A model generated the notes under the pieces. That model searched no databases. It was not told the origin of the DNA and was given only the letters and a program-made list of their open reading frames with translations. This document shows, one piece after another, positions 28,006 to 39,689 of a stretch of 64,000 bases of DNA; the first letter of the stretch is position 1; each line of letters starts with the position of its first letter. The position numbers and the translations under genes are program-made. Source of the stretch: Ixodes scapularis (taxonomy: Eukaryota; Arthropoda; Arachnida; Ixodida; Ixodidae); NCBI RefSeq assembly GCF_016920785.2, contig NW_024609839.1:8334196-8398195 (forward strand). Direction: 5' to 3'.

Positions 28006-29560
28006 GCAAATAAAAAAAGCATGTTTTATTAAACAGCCTATTCAGGAAAACATGTCAAAAACAATTCTTCCGCGAAAGAAAAAAATTTACAGCAATACTT
28101 ATCGCGCGATGCTGATTTTAGTTAGCGGTGCTATTCCGTCCGTTTAAAATCACGCGCCACAAAGTTGGTGCTATACCTCACGGAGAGGCTATTATACGTC
28201 ACGGACTGGCTGCTATACGTCACGGAGTGACGTGCGATAGCAACTCTTCTCATTGGCTAAAGATTGATGGACAGCTTAGATCTTCGTTGTTAAATCTTTG
28301 TGATATATTGTAATTTTCTTTTAAGGGGCATATTTTTACGTTTAAAAAATAACAAATGTAATTAGAGACATTATTTTTTTACAAAAGGTTTACAAGACGG
28401 GCCCTTCGGTTTAGATTCATACCATAACAAACAAAAGATTTGTCATTCCTTCTATGGCCGGCGGAGTCTCTGCTCCCGCCTGTCTCGCCTGCCTAGACTA
28501 TCGTTTCTCCTAAGGGGTCAGAGTTTCGTGTTTACACGGGTGCTTGAGTGAGACTTCCTGAAGTGAAGTAGTTCCTGTTTAGCAGCTGTCGCAGGTGTTA
28601 ATGATAGAAAGCGACGCGGGGTTTTGGCTTTCACAGCGCTCTCTGCTTCTTTCGTTTTCCTCTTTGCTTTCCTAACGCGTTTTCTTTTTTTTGCTTGCGC
28701 GTGCAAGTGCCGACTTTTTGGAGATGTCAGCTTCTGTAAAGCGGCGTCGTTAATCTATAAAGTGATGCCAGATGAGTGATCGCGAGAGCCAGCCTTCAAG
28801 CAGCCATGTCGGCCCGAAAGATGACAAGGTGACTTCTAATTCGCTGGAGGTAATCGGGTGTTCGCGTAGCGACAAACGTGTCCAGGTATGTTATGGTCAT
28901 TTCGCTCCTGAGGCCTTCGACGGATATTGAATAAGAGCTGTCCGCAGAAGCCTTCGGACATCCGAATTTCGTGTTCACCACAACCCGACTCTCCGACGAG
29001 GCAGTTATTGTTATGAGCCGAAGTCGAGTGCTCACGCAGTTTTCGTGTCATATTCATGAGCCGTGCTCGACTGTCGTCAGCCGGGGGTTGTAAATTCCGC
29101 AATTAAGTCATCATGCTTTGCGAAGGCAAGACTGAACGAAGTAGCCACCTTTCATCCTCGCAGTTTCACCTCGACTAAGAAGCTTCTGTATCAGTGGCAA
29201 TCTGTGGGACTATACTTGGGGCAGACGAGGCCCAGTACGCCTCTGTTAAGTCATGAACATTCTAATCCGATATTCGTTTCGTTCATGACACCTTTTAGTT
29301 AGGAGAGCGGAAAAAGACAAACAAAGATATTGAGACATTTTTCAGCGCATTTATATTTAAATAACTTAAAAACTGTTTCGCCATAGAGCCAACAAACAAA
29401 CTTAAGCGACCAAACGGGAAAGCCAGCGAAACTCTGTTTCACAGCCACAGTTGTTTCTTACCACCACTGAAAATGACGTGGTTGTTGATGTTGTAGTTGG
29501 CGCAGTAGGGCATAGGGCGTCTGTCATCGAAGTTGCCAAATCATTGAAAAGGATCGCCAG
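28006..29560. other. No gene seen; short TACGTCACGGA repeat
   Basis: 28165-28225 holds three copies of GCTAT(A/T)C(G/C)TCACGGA. A GC-rich patch lies at 28455-28510. Short open frames here carry no family signature. Confidence 0.45.
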
Positions 29561-29564
29561 TCGC

Positions 29565-29630
29565 CCGCGGCAAACGAACCTGGGTTCTGTTCATGCGAAG
29601 CGGAGGCGTTACCACACAGCTACCCAACAT
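29565..29630 (-). repeat. tRNA-like SINE head abutting the LINE B poly(A)
   Basis: On the minus strand TAGCTGTGTGG (plus 29612-29622) fits an A box and GGTTCGTTTGC (plus 29570-29580) a degenerate B box. It lies directly downstream of the LINE B A-run. Confidence 0.5.
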
Positions 29631-29820
29631 TTTTTTTTTTTTTGTCTTGATTGCATGGAACTTACGAACCGTAAACAAATTGAGTAACAATTAGGCGAAC
29701 ATGAAACATTCTGGAAACATTTCAACATTTTGAATTTCGTAATACAACACACACGAACACAAAAGGGACAGTTCAAATTCAGGCAGCATAAGACACCGTT
29801 CCAGCAATGCCAACCAGTCA

Positions 29821-30221
29821 CACTCTAAAAAAAACAGGGTGTAGACGTTACACCCCTTGTCACATATACGGCGCCCTAAAATTTCAGTTGGATGCACAGC
29901 GCGCTTATGTCGAACTGACTGCCCCAACTTTAGCGAGAGGGTTGATGACGGTGCGATATAACATATTAAAAAGCTAAAGTACGCATCAAAGTCTACAGGA
30001 AAAAACACACAGGTTTTGCAGTTCTAAAAAACCCGAAAACTTCTTTTTCAGTCAGTCACACTTACATTAACTATTTTAATGACGTGTACAACTCGACTGT
30101 GAAGTTGCTCATGAAATTTGGTAGCGTCGGTACAACGTCTGTACGCTATACATCCAACTGAAGGTTTGGGGTGTCGTATATGTGACAAGGGGTGTAACGT
30201 CTACACCCCTTTTTTAGAGTG
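29821..30221. mobile_element. MITE family C, copy 2 (401 bp), inside LINE B ORF2
   Basis: Terminal repeats CACTCTAAAAAA at both ends; the inner repeats GTAGACGTTACACCCCTTGT mirror each other. CA flanks both sides. Removing it rejoins the LINE codons (NP then DWLALLERC) with a 2-bp duplication. Confidence 0.8.
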
Positions 30222-30905
30222 CAGGATTAGCGCTCATACACTCATAAACGCTTCGAGCTCTCTGAACCTTCTCAACAAATAGATATTTAGTAGTTCGGGG
30301 GTATTCAGCATTGCGGTCGATCACCCTGCAACGCCCAAGATTCTGTGGGCCCTACAAAAAGGAAAGGTCAATCGACAGAGCGCCTTCGGGAGCAACTGGC
30401 AGAAAGCGAATTCCATTCGGGCTGAGGAAGAGGTCGTTCTTAATTGTAAGTTGAAGGACGTCACAAAAAAGCTACGCATCGGTGGAGCAAAAAAAAAAAA
30501 AAAATAAAATAAGAAAGAAAACAGTGTTCTATAGTTTGAGGCTGGTTACTAACCCTACTGTTTACGGTCCAGTGCACCAATATCCCCTTGTCTTTTAGCC
30601 ACATTTTAACAGGCAATTTTATAAGAAAAGGTTTTGGCGGTTGGCGATATTCGCGTTCTTTTAACACGTCTGAGTACGCCTGTCCCTGGTTGAGTGGTTG
30701 ACAATGTACTGTAGACTTGTAGTGGTAACATACATTCGATCAGGTCATTGTATAAACGTTTCCGTCCGGTTTCGGAGAGGTATTCGAAAGAAAAACGTTG
30801 GCTAAGGAAATTAGCTGCATCCACTACTTCCTCTAAAAATCCCCATACACAAAAATATTCCGGAAGATTTGAAATATCGCAATGTGGCAAACGCGTAGAA
30901 ACATA

Positions 30906-31715
30906 CACCCGTATTCACCAGGCGCGGCTAACTAGCGGCGTTTTAAGGTTAGTAGCACGACTAAGTAGTTGCGAGCTAAACGAGAAATCCGCGACTAACG
31001 AGCGATTATGTTCTGCGGTATTCACGAGCGCGGAGCGAGCGGGTGACTATCTAGTCAGAACTAAGAAGCGGAAGTGACACAAAAAGATAGGTCACGGGCA
31101 CGCGAATTTCAACGCCGCTGCGTAAATGGGTATTTTATCCTATAAAAACTAATATTTAAATGTTTATCAGGAAAAAAAAGTTACAATGAGAGACATATTG
31201 TCTTAGACAGAGTTTTACAACGAAAAATTTCAAAACAACGCCAGGGAGAAACACGAAAGCCGCATTGCCAGCGACATAAACGAATATGGAAGCGCCCGTA
31301 AATGCGTTTCTTCGCGCCGTCCACCGCCCTGCCGAGATCGCTTTAGCAATGTCTCTGGCCGTTGAACATGGCTATTTAGTCAATATTTGCTCCTCCGATT
31401 CTTTCTAGATATGTCCCCCAGCGTTCCGAGACAGTAAGTGCTTTGTTATAGCGCTGGCGGTCAGCGGTGATTCGAGTCGGCCATGGCGCTAAGCCGCTAG
31501 TCGCCCGCTAAACACCGGCCAAACTAGCCCTACCCCATGACTAAGATTTGTTAGTCGACTCCTTAGTCGCACGGGGCGACTAGGCCCTAAACACGACCGG
31601 TGAATACCAAGCGCTCACTTAGCGGCGACTATCGCTTGCCACGTGATCATTTTAGTCGATGACGTCGCTAGTCAGTGGTTAAACAGGCACTACTCGCGCC
31701 TGGTGAATACGGGTG
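30906..31715. mobile_element. 810-bp TIR element inside LINE B ORF2, ATA-flanked
   Basis: Both ends read CACCCGTATTCACCAGGCGCG inward. ATA flanks at 30903-30905 and 31716-31718. LINE B coding sequence lies on both sides. Interior GACTA(A/G)/TAGTCG motifs repeat in both orientations. No transposase. A 3-bp duplication suggests a Harbinger-like group, which is unproven. Confidence 0.8.
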
Positions 31716-34300
31716 ATAAACTTTAAAAAATTTTCTCAAGAAAGGATGGTGCGTATCACCGAAGAAGGAAAACCTTGATACTAAGTGTCATTTAAAAAGG
31801 TGGGTGAGACCGAGGCCTCCCAATTCGGCAGAAATACTGTGAAACACATGGGTGCCGTAATGCGCAATGTAGCACTAGGAGGAAAACGTTGCTGGCTGCA
31901 GCCCTTTCAAATATGAAAATATCACGCCTGTTGATGAGCTTAGTTCGACTTTTCTTCTTTTTTTTTTTTTTTTAAACATCGCTCCAACAATTATTGCCGT
32001 TTTGAATGTGCACCAAAGCAGTTCCAAGATACGCGGGAGTGTTGTCTGACCACGAGATGGCGGCGAACTGAACGGGCATCGTAGCCCCGAACCCAAACCA
32101 CATGCCGCTGCACTCATTTTGTTGATGGCCGCCCCAGCTGTAGCACAAACATTTTCCGTTACCTTCAAAACTGGTTCGATGCTTCGTTTGTCAGTGCAAA
32201 TGTGGGCGACGTTGTCGGCATATGCTAACACCTTCACTTCACAGTGAATGAGACAATATCTGCGAATTTCTATGCTGTTTAAAACACTCATTAGCGAAGG
32301 TTTTAAGTATATTGTGAATAAAAGGGGTGATAAAGGACACCCTTGTTTTACTGAAGCCTCAAGGCTCATTGCTGATGGAAGAGCGTCGTTTACGATCACA
32401 CTTGTTCGACTTTCTTGATGGCATATTCGAAAGCCATTGAAAAGTGTCGACCTAAAGTTTACGGTCTCAAGACGTAAAAAAGAAATGGCTCACATGGTCC
32501 AAGGTTTTTTGGCGAGGACAATTTTAACTATTGCTACCTGACTATTTTTGTCCGAACAATCCTAGAGCAAAAAACCGGTAACATGAATACCCTTAATTCC
32601 TCACGTCTGAAAATCCCCAACCAAACGGTAAGGGGCTACTGTAATCGTCTGGTCCGAATTTTCTCAAACCTTTTATAGTCCACTGTTCAAACAGCGATTG
32701 GACGGTACCCTGTGATGGTCTTCAATATGTATGTGTTTTTTTGGACTTTGGAATAAGAACTGTGTGGCTTTGCAAGAGAGATGGAAGCAAAACTTTTGCT
32801 TCAGCAGCTTCGTAAAATACGGCATTCAGTACGGAGGATAACAATTCACTGTGAGATTTATAAGAGTCCGCAGGAAAACCATCTGGACCTAGGTTTTTAG
32901 CCCATTTTAGATTGTTCAGGGCGCACTAAACTTCGTCTAGCGTGATTACTCCTTCAAGCAAGGCATAGTCCTCATCATTTAGTCTTGGCATCAAAAATAC
33001 AAAATCCTGCACACATTTATGGCAATTCTCCGAGTGTTCCAAAAGGTTTCTTATAATGTCGCTCAAAATGCGTCATAATTTCGGTGGGCTCGCTAGTAAG
33101 TGCACCTCTAGATTATATTTCGGATATCTTTGAAAGAGGGTAAAGTTGCGCTCCTCGGTCAATGCCTGTCGCTATGGTTGCTCGCTCACAAGGAAGCGCT
33201 TACAATGTGATCGCACTATAGCGCCACGATAGCGTCTCGTTTCAAAACGCGGAAACCGATATTTATGGTGGGATATTCCGTCTGAGCATGTAAACGGTTC
33301 CGTGCTCACGTAGGAAGTACAATTCTAACAAAAGGTCTAGTTCCTTGAAAGTTTAAGAAACGAGGAAATAGAGCTGTAATGGAATGCTGCATTTTTTACC
33401 TCCTGCTTCAGCAGGTCCCATCACACAAAAATACGCAAGTCTGGGTACTTATAAAAAAATATGCACATTCGTGAACCTTATCGCCAAAGGCTTCATCACT
33501 CAAGACAAATGTGTCTTGCTTCCGTAATCTCCAGTCGCGTTGGCGATGGAGTCACTTACGTGTTCCAAAACGTACAGTAGCCAGGCAGTGATCGTAGAAA
33601 GAAATGCAGGAAACGCTGTAGCCTGTGATTTGGTTCTTAATAAAATAAGAGAGAGATTCTGTGAAGTCGGGCATGAGAATAGCCTTCAAAATGTGCATAC
33701 CGTACTGTACAGTAGCGGTGGACTACAACGTCTATGAGGTTAGAATTCTTCACAGGAGAAGTTAGAGCTTCAACGCTCTATCCTGGGGAGAGGAAAGTGA
33801 GGCCCGATTGTTTACACGACATACAAAATTGAAATCCCCAAAACAGAACGACACACATATCATTCTCAAGGAAAGTGGCTAAGGCGTCGAAAAAAGACAA
33901 ACGCCTTTTGGAGCTATTAAACGCATAAACACAGACCACCCGCCAATAAACTCCCTTTAAAAAATATATAAACAAATATATCTGCCCAGGTCATTAACGG
34001 TGTATGAAAGGGAAGCACAATCTAGGGACCTCTTCAGAAACATATAAGAGCCCGCCAAGACGCCCACTGCAAGGGTTATACAAACTTCGTAAGCATCAAG
34101 AAAGGGGTCCAGAGCGCGAGGAGTGTCCTCATCGGTGGAAAGTTTTGTTTTCTGGACGGCCACAAAATCAAGTTGCTCCCGCAACAAAAGCCGTTTCAGC
34201 TGTAATTGTTTCGACCTCAACTGTTGTTGAGTCCAGAAACTCAAAGAGAGCACTGTTATTGTTGATCCTACCAGAGCTCATTGTCGTTCGGACTGTCGTT

Positions 34301-34571
34301 AGGCGCCTTTAGCTGCCCATGGTGCTTGGCGTAAAGCGTCACTCGTACTCCGGAAAAGTTCCTTTTATCATCGTCAACATTTTCCACACGGTTCTTTGCT
34401 CCAAATGCAGTGGCGGACACGCACGACAAGTGGGAACTTGGTGACGCCAGGCGCTTGGTGGGGGTTAAGCTAAATTAAAAAAATGTAAATGGGTCCTGGT
34501 TCGGCGGGTACTACGGTGGGTGTAAGCACATCAGTCGTCTTCAAGAGGTGCGAGGAGACTATCTCCGGCCA
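34301..34571 (-). other. LINE B ORF1-ORF2 intergenic stretch
   Basis: The linker between the two broken frames, with no further motif. A frame break in ORF2's first codons lies near 34250-34290. Confidence 0.4.
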
Positions 34572-35640
34572 TCACCACTGCTGCGGTGTAGTTTGTATCT
34601 CCTCAATCTTGAGCGTTGAAGGGGTTACTTCCTCTGGGCCTACTCCGGCCACTGCGTCGTCGGCTTTTCCGGGTGGTTTCAAAGCGGTATCCAAAAATTG
34701 ATCCTGAGGGGGATTAGCAGAGCACAGTTTGCTTTTAGCGTCGACTATCCCTCTGACGGCCATAAGAAGAGCCGTGGCACCTTCGTTGCAGTTTCTTGTT
34801 TTCTGACGCCACTTGTCAGTGCAGGTGAAAATGAACTCCCCCACTGAGTGTCCGAAACGATGACAGTCAGCACACCCAGGCGTGCGGCACTGCCGGCAAG
34901 CGTGGCCTACTCTGTTGCAGCGCAGGCGGAGTAAAGGGCCTCCCGGTATTAGAACCAGACTCTGGCTTCCGAACACATTTAGCGGGTTGGGCGCTCGACT
35001 AACCTGGATGTGGTTGCGAAGTGTCAAGACAGCCCTTCGATTGAGTGTGACGATGTGTTCCAGACCCGGGCACCTTCATTTCTGGCGGGCTACAAACTTT
35101 ACAGTTCCGTTAGGCTCGAGAGCCTCCGCCTTCATTTTAATGTCTTTCGTCTCGGGATTGATGACGACACACTTGCGCTGTTTGACCATTAGTTCGTCTT
35201 TGGACAAGAGATATTCCTTACTAAGGGTGGTGGCAAAAGTGGCCATTCAAACATTACTCATTTTGAATTGGCCTAAACTTGTAAGGTCCTTCAGATCAAC
35301 GACTCCTTGCAGGGCGTCTCGGAAGTCAGGGGCACGGCAAAGACGGGTGCCGAGGTCGGCGTGCAAAGAGATAGAGTTGAAAACGATGTTACCTGAGGCC
35401 AGACGAGCTATGATAATAAGGTACTCGTTGGTAGAGCCGGTAGACGTTGAAAGATGTCATCGGCCAGTGGCCGATGCGATGTTTCCAGCAGAGAGCATGT
35501 TTGACGTGGCCGTTTCGAACGGCGTCTACGTTCGAGAGAGCTACGCAACATCATTAACAACCCGCTTCAAACTTAGTGGCGTTTCCCTAGTGCCCGACGA
35601 TTATTGCACGCATTCTCTGGAAAGTACAAAGAAATAGCCG
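34572..35640 (-). pseudogene. LINE B ORF1 remnant
   Basis: In the minus direction an N-terminal region aligns by pattern with LINE A ORF1 (HADLGTRLCRAPDFRDALQG; then TFATTLSKEYLLSKDEL and RKCVVINPETKD). Stops follow at about 35250 and 35080. The zinc-knuckle region is at about 34915-34840 (CNRVGHACRQC, CADCHRFGHS), degenerate compared with LINE A. An acidic/Pro-rich tail follows. It is broken. Confidence 0.65.
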
Positions 35641-36222
35641 ATAACAAAATGCCGTCTTAGCACTGCCAATACCAAGAGGAGCATGTGACGAGAGACTAAC
35701 GAGGTAGAGGGGCTTAGAGCGATAAACCGGCGTTCCGGTCTGCACTCGAAAGTGACCCCCATAAGGCCGCTGCCAATGTACGCAAATTTGACGACTCGGC
35801 ACGTGACCAAACCAAATACGTGACGTCACAGGAAAGATGGCCACGCCCAGGCAGCGGCTGGCCCCAGCTGGACCGGAGCTTGTCGGATGCTTTGTTCATT
35901 GTCGTTCGTGTCGGCGAGTTGATTTCGGACGCGGAAGCCGTCATTTGAGGCCGGTCGAAAACAACTTCAGAGTTCAGCGTGGCCTCTTGACCTCCGAAGT
36001 TTGGGATTGTTTAGGTGGCGAAAAACAAAATAAATAATAATTCTTCATCCACGCGCTCGCGTTTGAGCAAAAAAATAATGTGACGACAGTATTCAGTTCG
36101 TTGCAGAGCGTTCTTAGAACAGCATTAAACCTCGCTTGCAGAATATTTTTTTTTTCGGCCGAGCAGCAGTTTTTTTTTTTATATTTCTCTTTTCTCGGTG
36201 TTCACAAATATAAAATTACGAT

Positions 36223-36753
36223 TTGGCAACGGTGTTGACAGTCGCGGGAAAAACTCCGCTGAGGAGCTTTGTTGCAGGCAATGATTTCAATGTTACGATT
36301 CTGCTAATAACCCTTATTAATCCTTCACACAAAAAATTCAATTACAGAATTTTTCTGGAATATAAGCAATACTATAAAAAACGCTTGACATTTTCTTATC
36401 GAATCTCTGAAATCGAAAGATGCAAACGCAACTGTTGTTATAGCGAGGTGGAACTTGGTTTAGACTGGAAATTGAGTTGGGGAAATAACGAGAGGTTCGA
36501 AAATTCGAATATACACTTTCTCAAAACTACGTTGTTATTTTCAAAACAGCAATTTACAAAATTCTTGCAAAACTTGAAATTGAGCTATATTTTAATGGAC
36601 AATGACAGATGTACAAACTCATACTGTAGCTTTGTCTGGTGCCCCAGAAAAAAGACATCACTGCGCATTGAAAACTGTGCGGCAATAAGGATGCTGTCTA
36701 ATTTTCAGTATGCCTCACGACACTTTCTTGTTTTCTTCGAAACTTCGAACTAA
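36223..36753 (+). CDS. Unidentified open frame, about 165-176 codons, possible exon
   Basis: This is the longest open frame in the window that is not part of a recognised element. It lies in AT-rich DNA. There is no ATG near the 5' end. AGGAGCTTTGTTGCAG at 36261-36276 could be a splice acceptor opening an exon at about 36277, and TAATTTTCAG ends near 36707. The predicted peptide has paired cysteines (CKRNCC; CTNSYCSFVWC) and alternating hydrophobic residues, which could suit a secreted or beta-rich domain. I do not recognise the family. Chance cannot be excluded. Confidence 0.3.
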   Translation: MATVLTVAGKTPLRSFVAGNDFNVTILLITLINPSHKKFNYRIFLEYKQYYKKRLTFSYRISEIERCKRNCCYSEVELGLDWKLSWGNNERFENSNIHFLKTTLLFSKQQFTKFLQNLKLSYILMDNDRCTNSYCSFVWCPRKKTSLRIENCAAIRMLSNFQYASRHFLVFFETSN

Positions 36754-36759
36754 ATTTAG

Positions 36760-37960
36760 ATAGGGTTGTAAAGGAGCATGAATTCTGGTAAAAAATCAGT
36801 TCAGTAGGCAGGCTTTATAAAAACTGGCAAAAAAAAAAATGTAAAGCGTTCTGCGAAATTGAACACGTGTTCTTTTTTACCATAGATTGATTTCATGAAT
36901 GGAATAAAAGAACGGCGGAAACCTATAAAATATAAAATAAAATGGCAGTAAAATACCTTGTGTCTTTACGAAAAGTTTTAATTTGTTCTTAAAAAGCGCG
37001 ATGTACAACTTGAACAACCCGCCTAGCAACACAAACGCCTGTCATGCACGTATTAAGTTCAGTTCAAACGTAAACTTTAACCTTTCGGAAAGTAATCGTA
37101 GTATTCAAGCTTCTTTTATACTTTGATGTATACCGTTTCCACTTTTATTCAATAACAAAACCAAATAATCTAATAATTGCAAGGTCGATCCCCGACAAGC
37201 CGCTTCTCGGAGCACCAAGACAATCCCCAATCAACTTTTAGCTCCCAAATAAGCCCCCCTTCACATCGCTTTAGTAGCCCCCTCTGTTCCCTACACCATT
37301 CCCGTATCTGGCAAGCGTTCTCTCATACTGTATCTAAAGAAACGGATAAAAAATTGAAGCATTATCTCCACAAGAGTCAAATTTCTTTTTTTTTGCTCAA
37401 TAGGCTACATAAAACTTCCTAACAGCGTCAAAAGAACCGAAACACTTGCGATGCAGAATTGAGGTTAAACGGAAGGAAACCTAGATAAACTAATTAGATC
37501 ATTAGGAGAAACAGCCCGATCACTAAGGCTGGCGGATTGGAGACCCGCGCCCATATTTCATGGGTTCACCCAGAAGGAAGACGCTAAATCTCAAAGGAAA
37601 CGGCCTCATTCTCTTGTCTTGACTTTTATATTTCGTTTTGGAATTTCTAGAGCACATTCTGTCTCGGCGGTAACCCCAGAGTTCCGCCACTTCACAAGCT
37701 CCAATATTTACAGACAGACGTTCAGCGCTGACAACGCAAGCGCTGCCTTTTTTTCTTGTGCCGTCCTACAGGAGTTCCTACGGTTTTTCATCGCTTAATA
37801 AGAAAGGGTGTTCAGTCAAAACATGCACGTAAACTAGTGCAAATAAATATATGTGGCCACACGCGCACGCATTACAGCAGAGATGCGAGCGTAGGCACAC
37901 AGATGGTAAAAAAAAAGTTACAGGTGTACACTTAACACTGCTTACGTGTTAGAATGCAAA
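36760..37960. other. No gene seen
   Basis: AT-rich anonymous DNA with no transposon ends recognised. Confidence 0.5.
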
Positions 37961-37964
37961 AGCA

Positions 37965-38345
37965 TTTTTTCACGCAGCGCATTCCTACAAGCAGCGCGGC
38001 CAACAGTCCACAGCGTGCAGGACAGCGGGCAGCTCGCCCACTCCTCCGCTGGAAAGGACAGCGGGAAGCGCGGGCAGCAGCCTCCGCGGCGCGACATGGC
38101 TGAAAGCAGAGCATAGAACACGTGAGAAGCGGGAATTTCCCGCTCCCTCTCCCCCCCCCCCCCCCCCCCCTTCCTCCGGGCCACCTGCCACGCCTGACAC
38201 GTGACCCGAGAAGGGGGCGAGAGGGCGGCCGATCGCGCGCCACCCTCTCTCTCCCTTGTACCGGCGGGTGGGCCGCAGCGCCATGGAGGGGGCTCCTCTG
38301 TGGGGTGGCGTTCCTTGGAACTACGACACGTCCGCCCCAATGAGA
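37965..38345. other. CpG-rich block with a C-run
   Basis: GC-rich against AT-rich flanks; CGCGGC, GCGCGCC and CACGTGACC motifs; a 22-base C-run at 38148-38170. It could be a promoter/CpG block or a repeat. No gene is attached. Confidence 0.35.
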
Positions 38346-38349
38346 AATT

Positions 38350-39136
38350 CTTTCTCAATTCGCTGCTACTGACTACAGGCTTTGGTCTATGGGAAAGTAA
38401 TATAGGTGCCGTTTAACGCGGATTCAAAAGCTGAAAAATACGGTTCGCTCCAGGGGACACTTAATGTTTTCGCGCTAATAACAAACAAGGTAATCTTCCA
38501 AATGACGCTAAGCGCGTTTGTCTTTTTAAGTGGCACCTCCATTTATTGATAGAAGTGCCTGACGCCAACATATAAGATTAGGCTAAAATAATAAACAAGA
38601 AACAGAGAGTGTGGGCAAACTAAAGAGAGTCGTAGAAGTGGGCCAGGAAGAAGTGGACAGAGCAACTTTAATTTTTGCAATCTTTATTTTATTTCCCACA
38701 TCGTTTTCATTTTTGCGATGCAGGGAAAAATTAAGTATGTGTGTGTGTGTGGGGGGGGGGGGGAGGCTTCTAATATTAAACGCTGTTCTGTGTTTTACTT
38801 TTGTTAGTTCCAGTGTTTCTGACACTTTCACTATTTAAAATTCCTTCTTCAAAGAAGTTGAGTCATCAATATATTTTTTGTGTGTGACAGGCTCTTTCGT
38901 GAAGATACCTGAGTTCAATTTAAATGACCGGAGCGAGTGTTTTTAATTTATTTTTAAGAAAAAAACACTATCACTTGAACTGTTCATTCAATTAAATTCT
39001 ACACCTTCAGATAATTCTTAAAAATGGCAATTTTGTTTTACATGTAATAATTTCTCCGATGCTCCCTTACACCCGCTGAACTTTGCTTCTGGACAGTGCA
39101 CGCAGACTTGGTGTATTTGTGAATGTTTTATGTTAG
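38350..39136. other. No gene seen
   Basis: AT-rich. A GT/G-run lies at 38736-38763. Confidence 0.5.
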
Positions 39137-39281
39137 TTATTTTAAGTATACTCAGTGTTAAATCAAAATTAACAATTGCATAAAAAAATCAAATATTTTT
39201 GGAGGAGCAGCTCCTCCAAAAATAATTAATTTTTTTATGCATTTGTTAATTTTGATTTACCGCTGTGTATATTTAAAATAT
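39137..39281. repeat. Long near-perfect palindrome, arms about 71 bp, 1-base loop
   Basis: The centre is GGAGGAGC-A-GCTCCTCC at 39201-39217. Outward, ATTTTTTTATGCA and AAATCAAAATTAACAA are mirrored with few mismatches. It may be a snap-back MITE or a recent inverted duplication. Confidence 0.85.
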
Positions 39282-39364
39282 ATTGCATATTGCCATCATT
39301 TCGTTTAAGACAAAATATAGTAAGTGTCCAGGCGACGTAGTGAATATTAACCATGTTGAATTAA

Positions 39365-39480
39365 CCTGAGACCGGGGTAGAGAGCAAACATCAAAGCGTA
39401 GAAGAGACAGAAAATACAGGAAGACGTCTCATATTCAGCACTCGTTTATTTAGTCCCCCTCCTTATAGAGACATTTGCAG
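39365..39480 (-). repeat. LTR-end-like repeat, copy 2
   Basis: Shares GAGACCGGGG, ATCAAAGCGTAGAAGAGA and GACGTCTCA in order with 21775-21870, with ATAAACGAG on the minus strand as a polyadenylation-like signal. Confidence 0.4.
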
Positions 39481-39626
39481 AAAGAGCTCTCTGGCCGGCG
39501 CCATTTTTCGACTCGAACGACTCCTTTCAGCTAAAATTTCTGCCACCCGCTTAGCTGAGGAAACCCGGCCAGCGCGACTCCCCACACTCATAGAAAAAAG
39601 GGTCAGTATAGAACAGTATAGAACAT

Positions 39627-39686
39627 GAACATATGTGTCAAGAGCGTTCCTCCCTAAAGGGAGGAACGCTCTTGACACATATGTTC
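39627..39686. repeat. Perfect 29-bp-arm palindrome, 2-base loop
   Basis: Arms run 39627-39655 and 39658-39686 with no mismatch (core CGTTCCTCCCT-AA-AGGGAGGAACG). The surroundings hold no coding frame. Confidence 0.95.
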
Positions 39687-39689
39687 CTT

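Larger units (their letters stand above)
29691..34300 (-). pseudogene. LINE B ORF2: endonuclease, reverse transcriptase, C-terminal domain
   Basis: The endonuclease start is at 34253-33957 (LKRLLLREQLDFVAV, TKLSTDED). RT motif B appears near 32340 (VKQGCPLSPLLFTIYL) and the catalytic box near 32215 reads AYADN instead of YADD, so the second Asp is lost. Past a T-run at about 31956-31973 the frame continues (FHSISAELGGLGLTHL) to 31722. After the TIR element come LIECMLPLQVYSTLS, LPVKMWLKDKGILVHW and the QTIEHCFL zinc-like region, then SIDLSFL and VFECMSANP-like codons. After the MITE it ends with LALLERCLMLPEFE. Dead by stops, frameshifts and the Asp-to-Asn change. Confidence 0.75.
29631..35840 (-). 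mobile_element. LINE B: L1/Tx1-like non-LTR retrotransposon with two DNA elements inserted
   Basis: This is the same family as LINE A. In minus order there are ORF1 (about 35640-34572), ORF2 endonuclease (34253 on), RT (to 31722), the C-terminal cysteine region (30905-30222), the last codons (29820-29691) and an A-run at 29629-29643. A TIR element (30906-31715) and MITE C copy 2 (29821-30221) interrupt it. Without them it is about 5 kb, close to full length. Multiple stops and frameshifts are present. Confidence 0.75.

Noticed and set aside
34882..35637. 251-codon plus-strand open frame
   Set aside because: It is antisense to LINE B ORF1, whose zinc-knuckle and RKCVVINPETKD motifs read on the minus strand.
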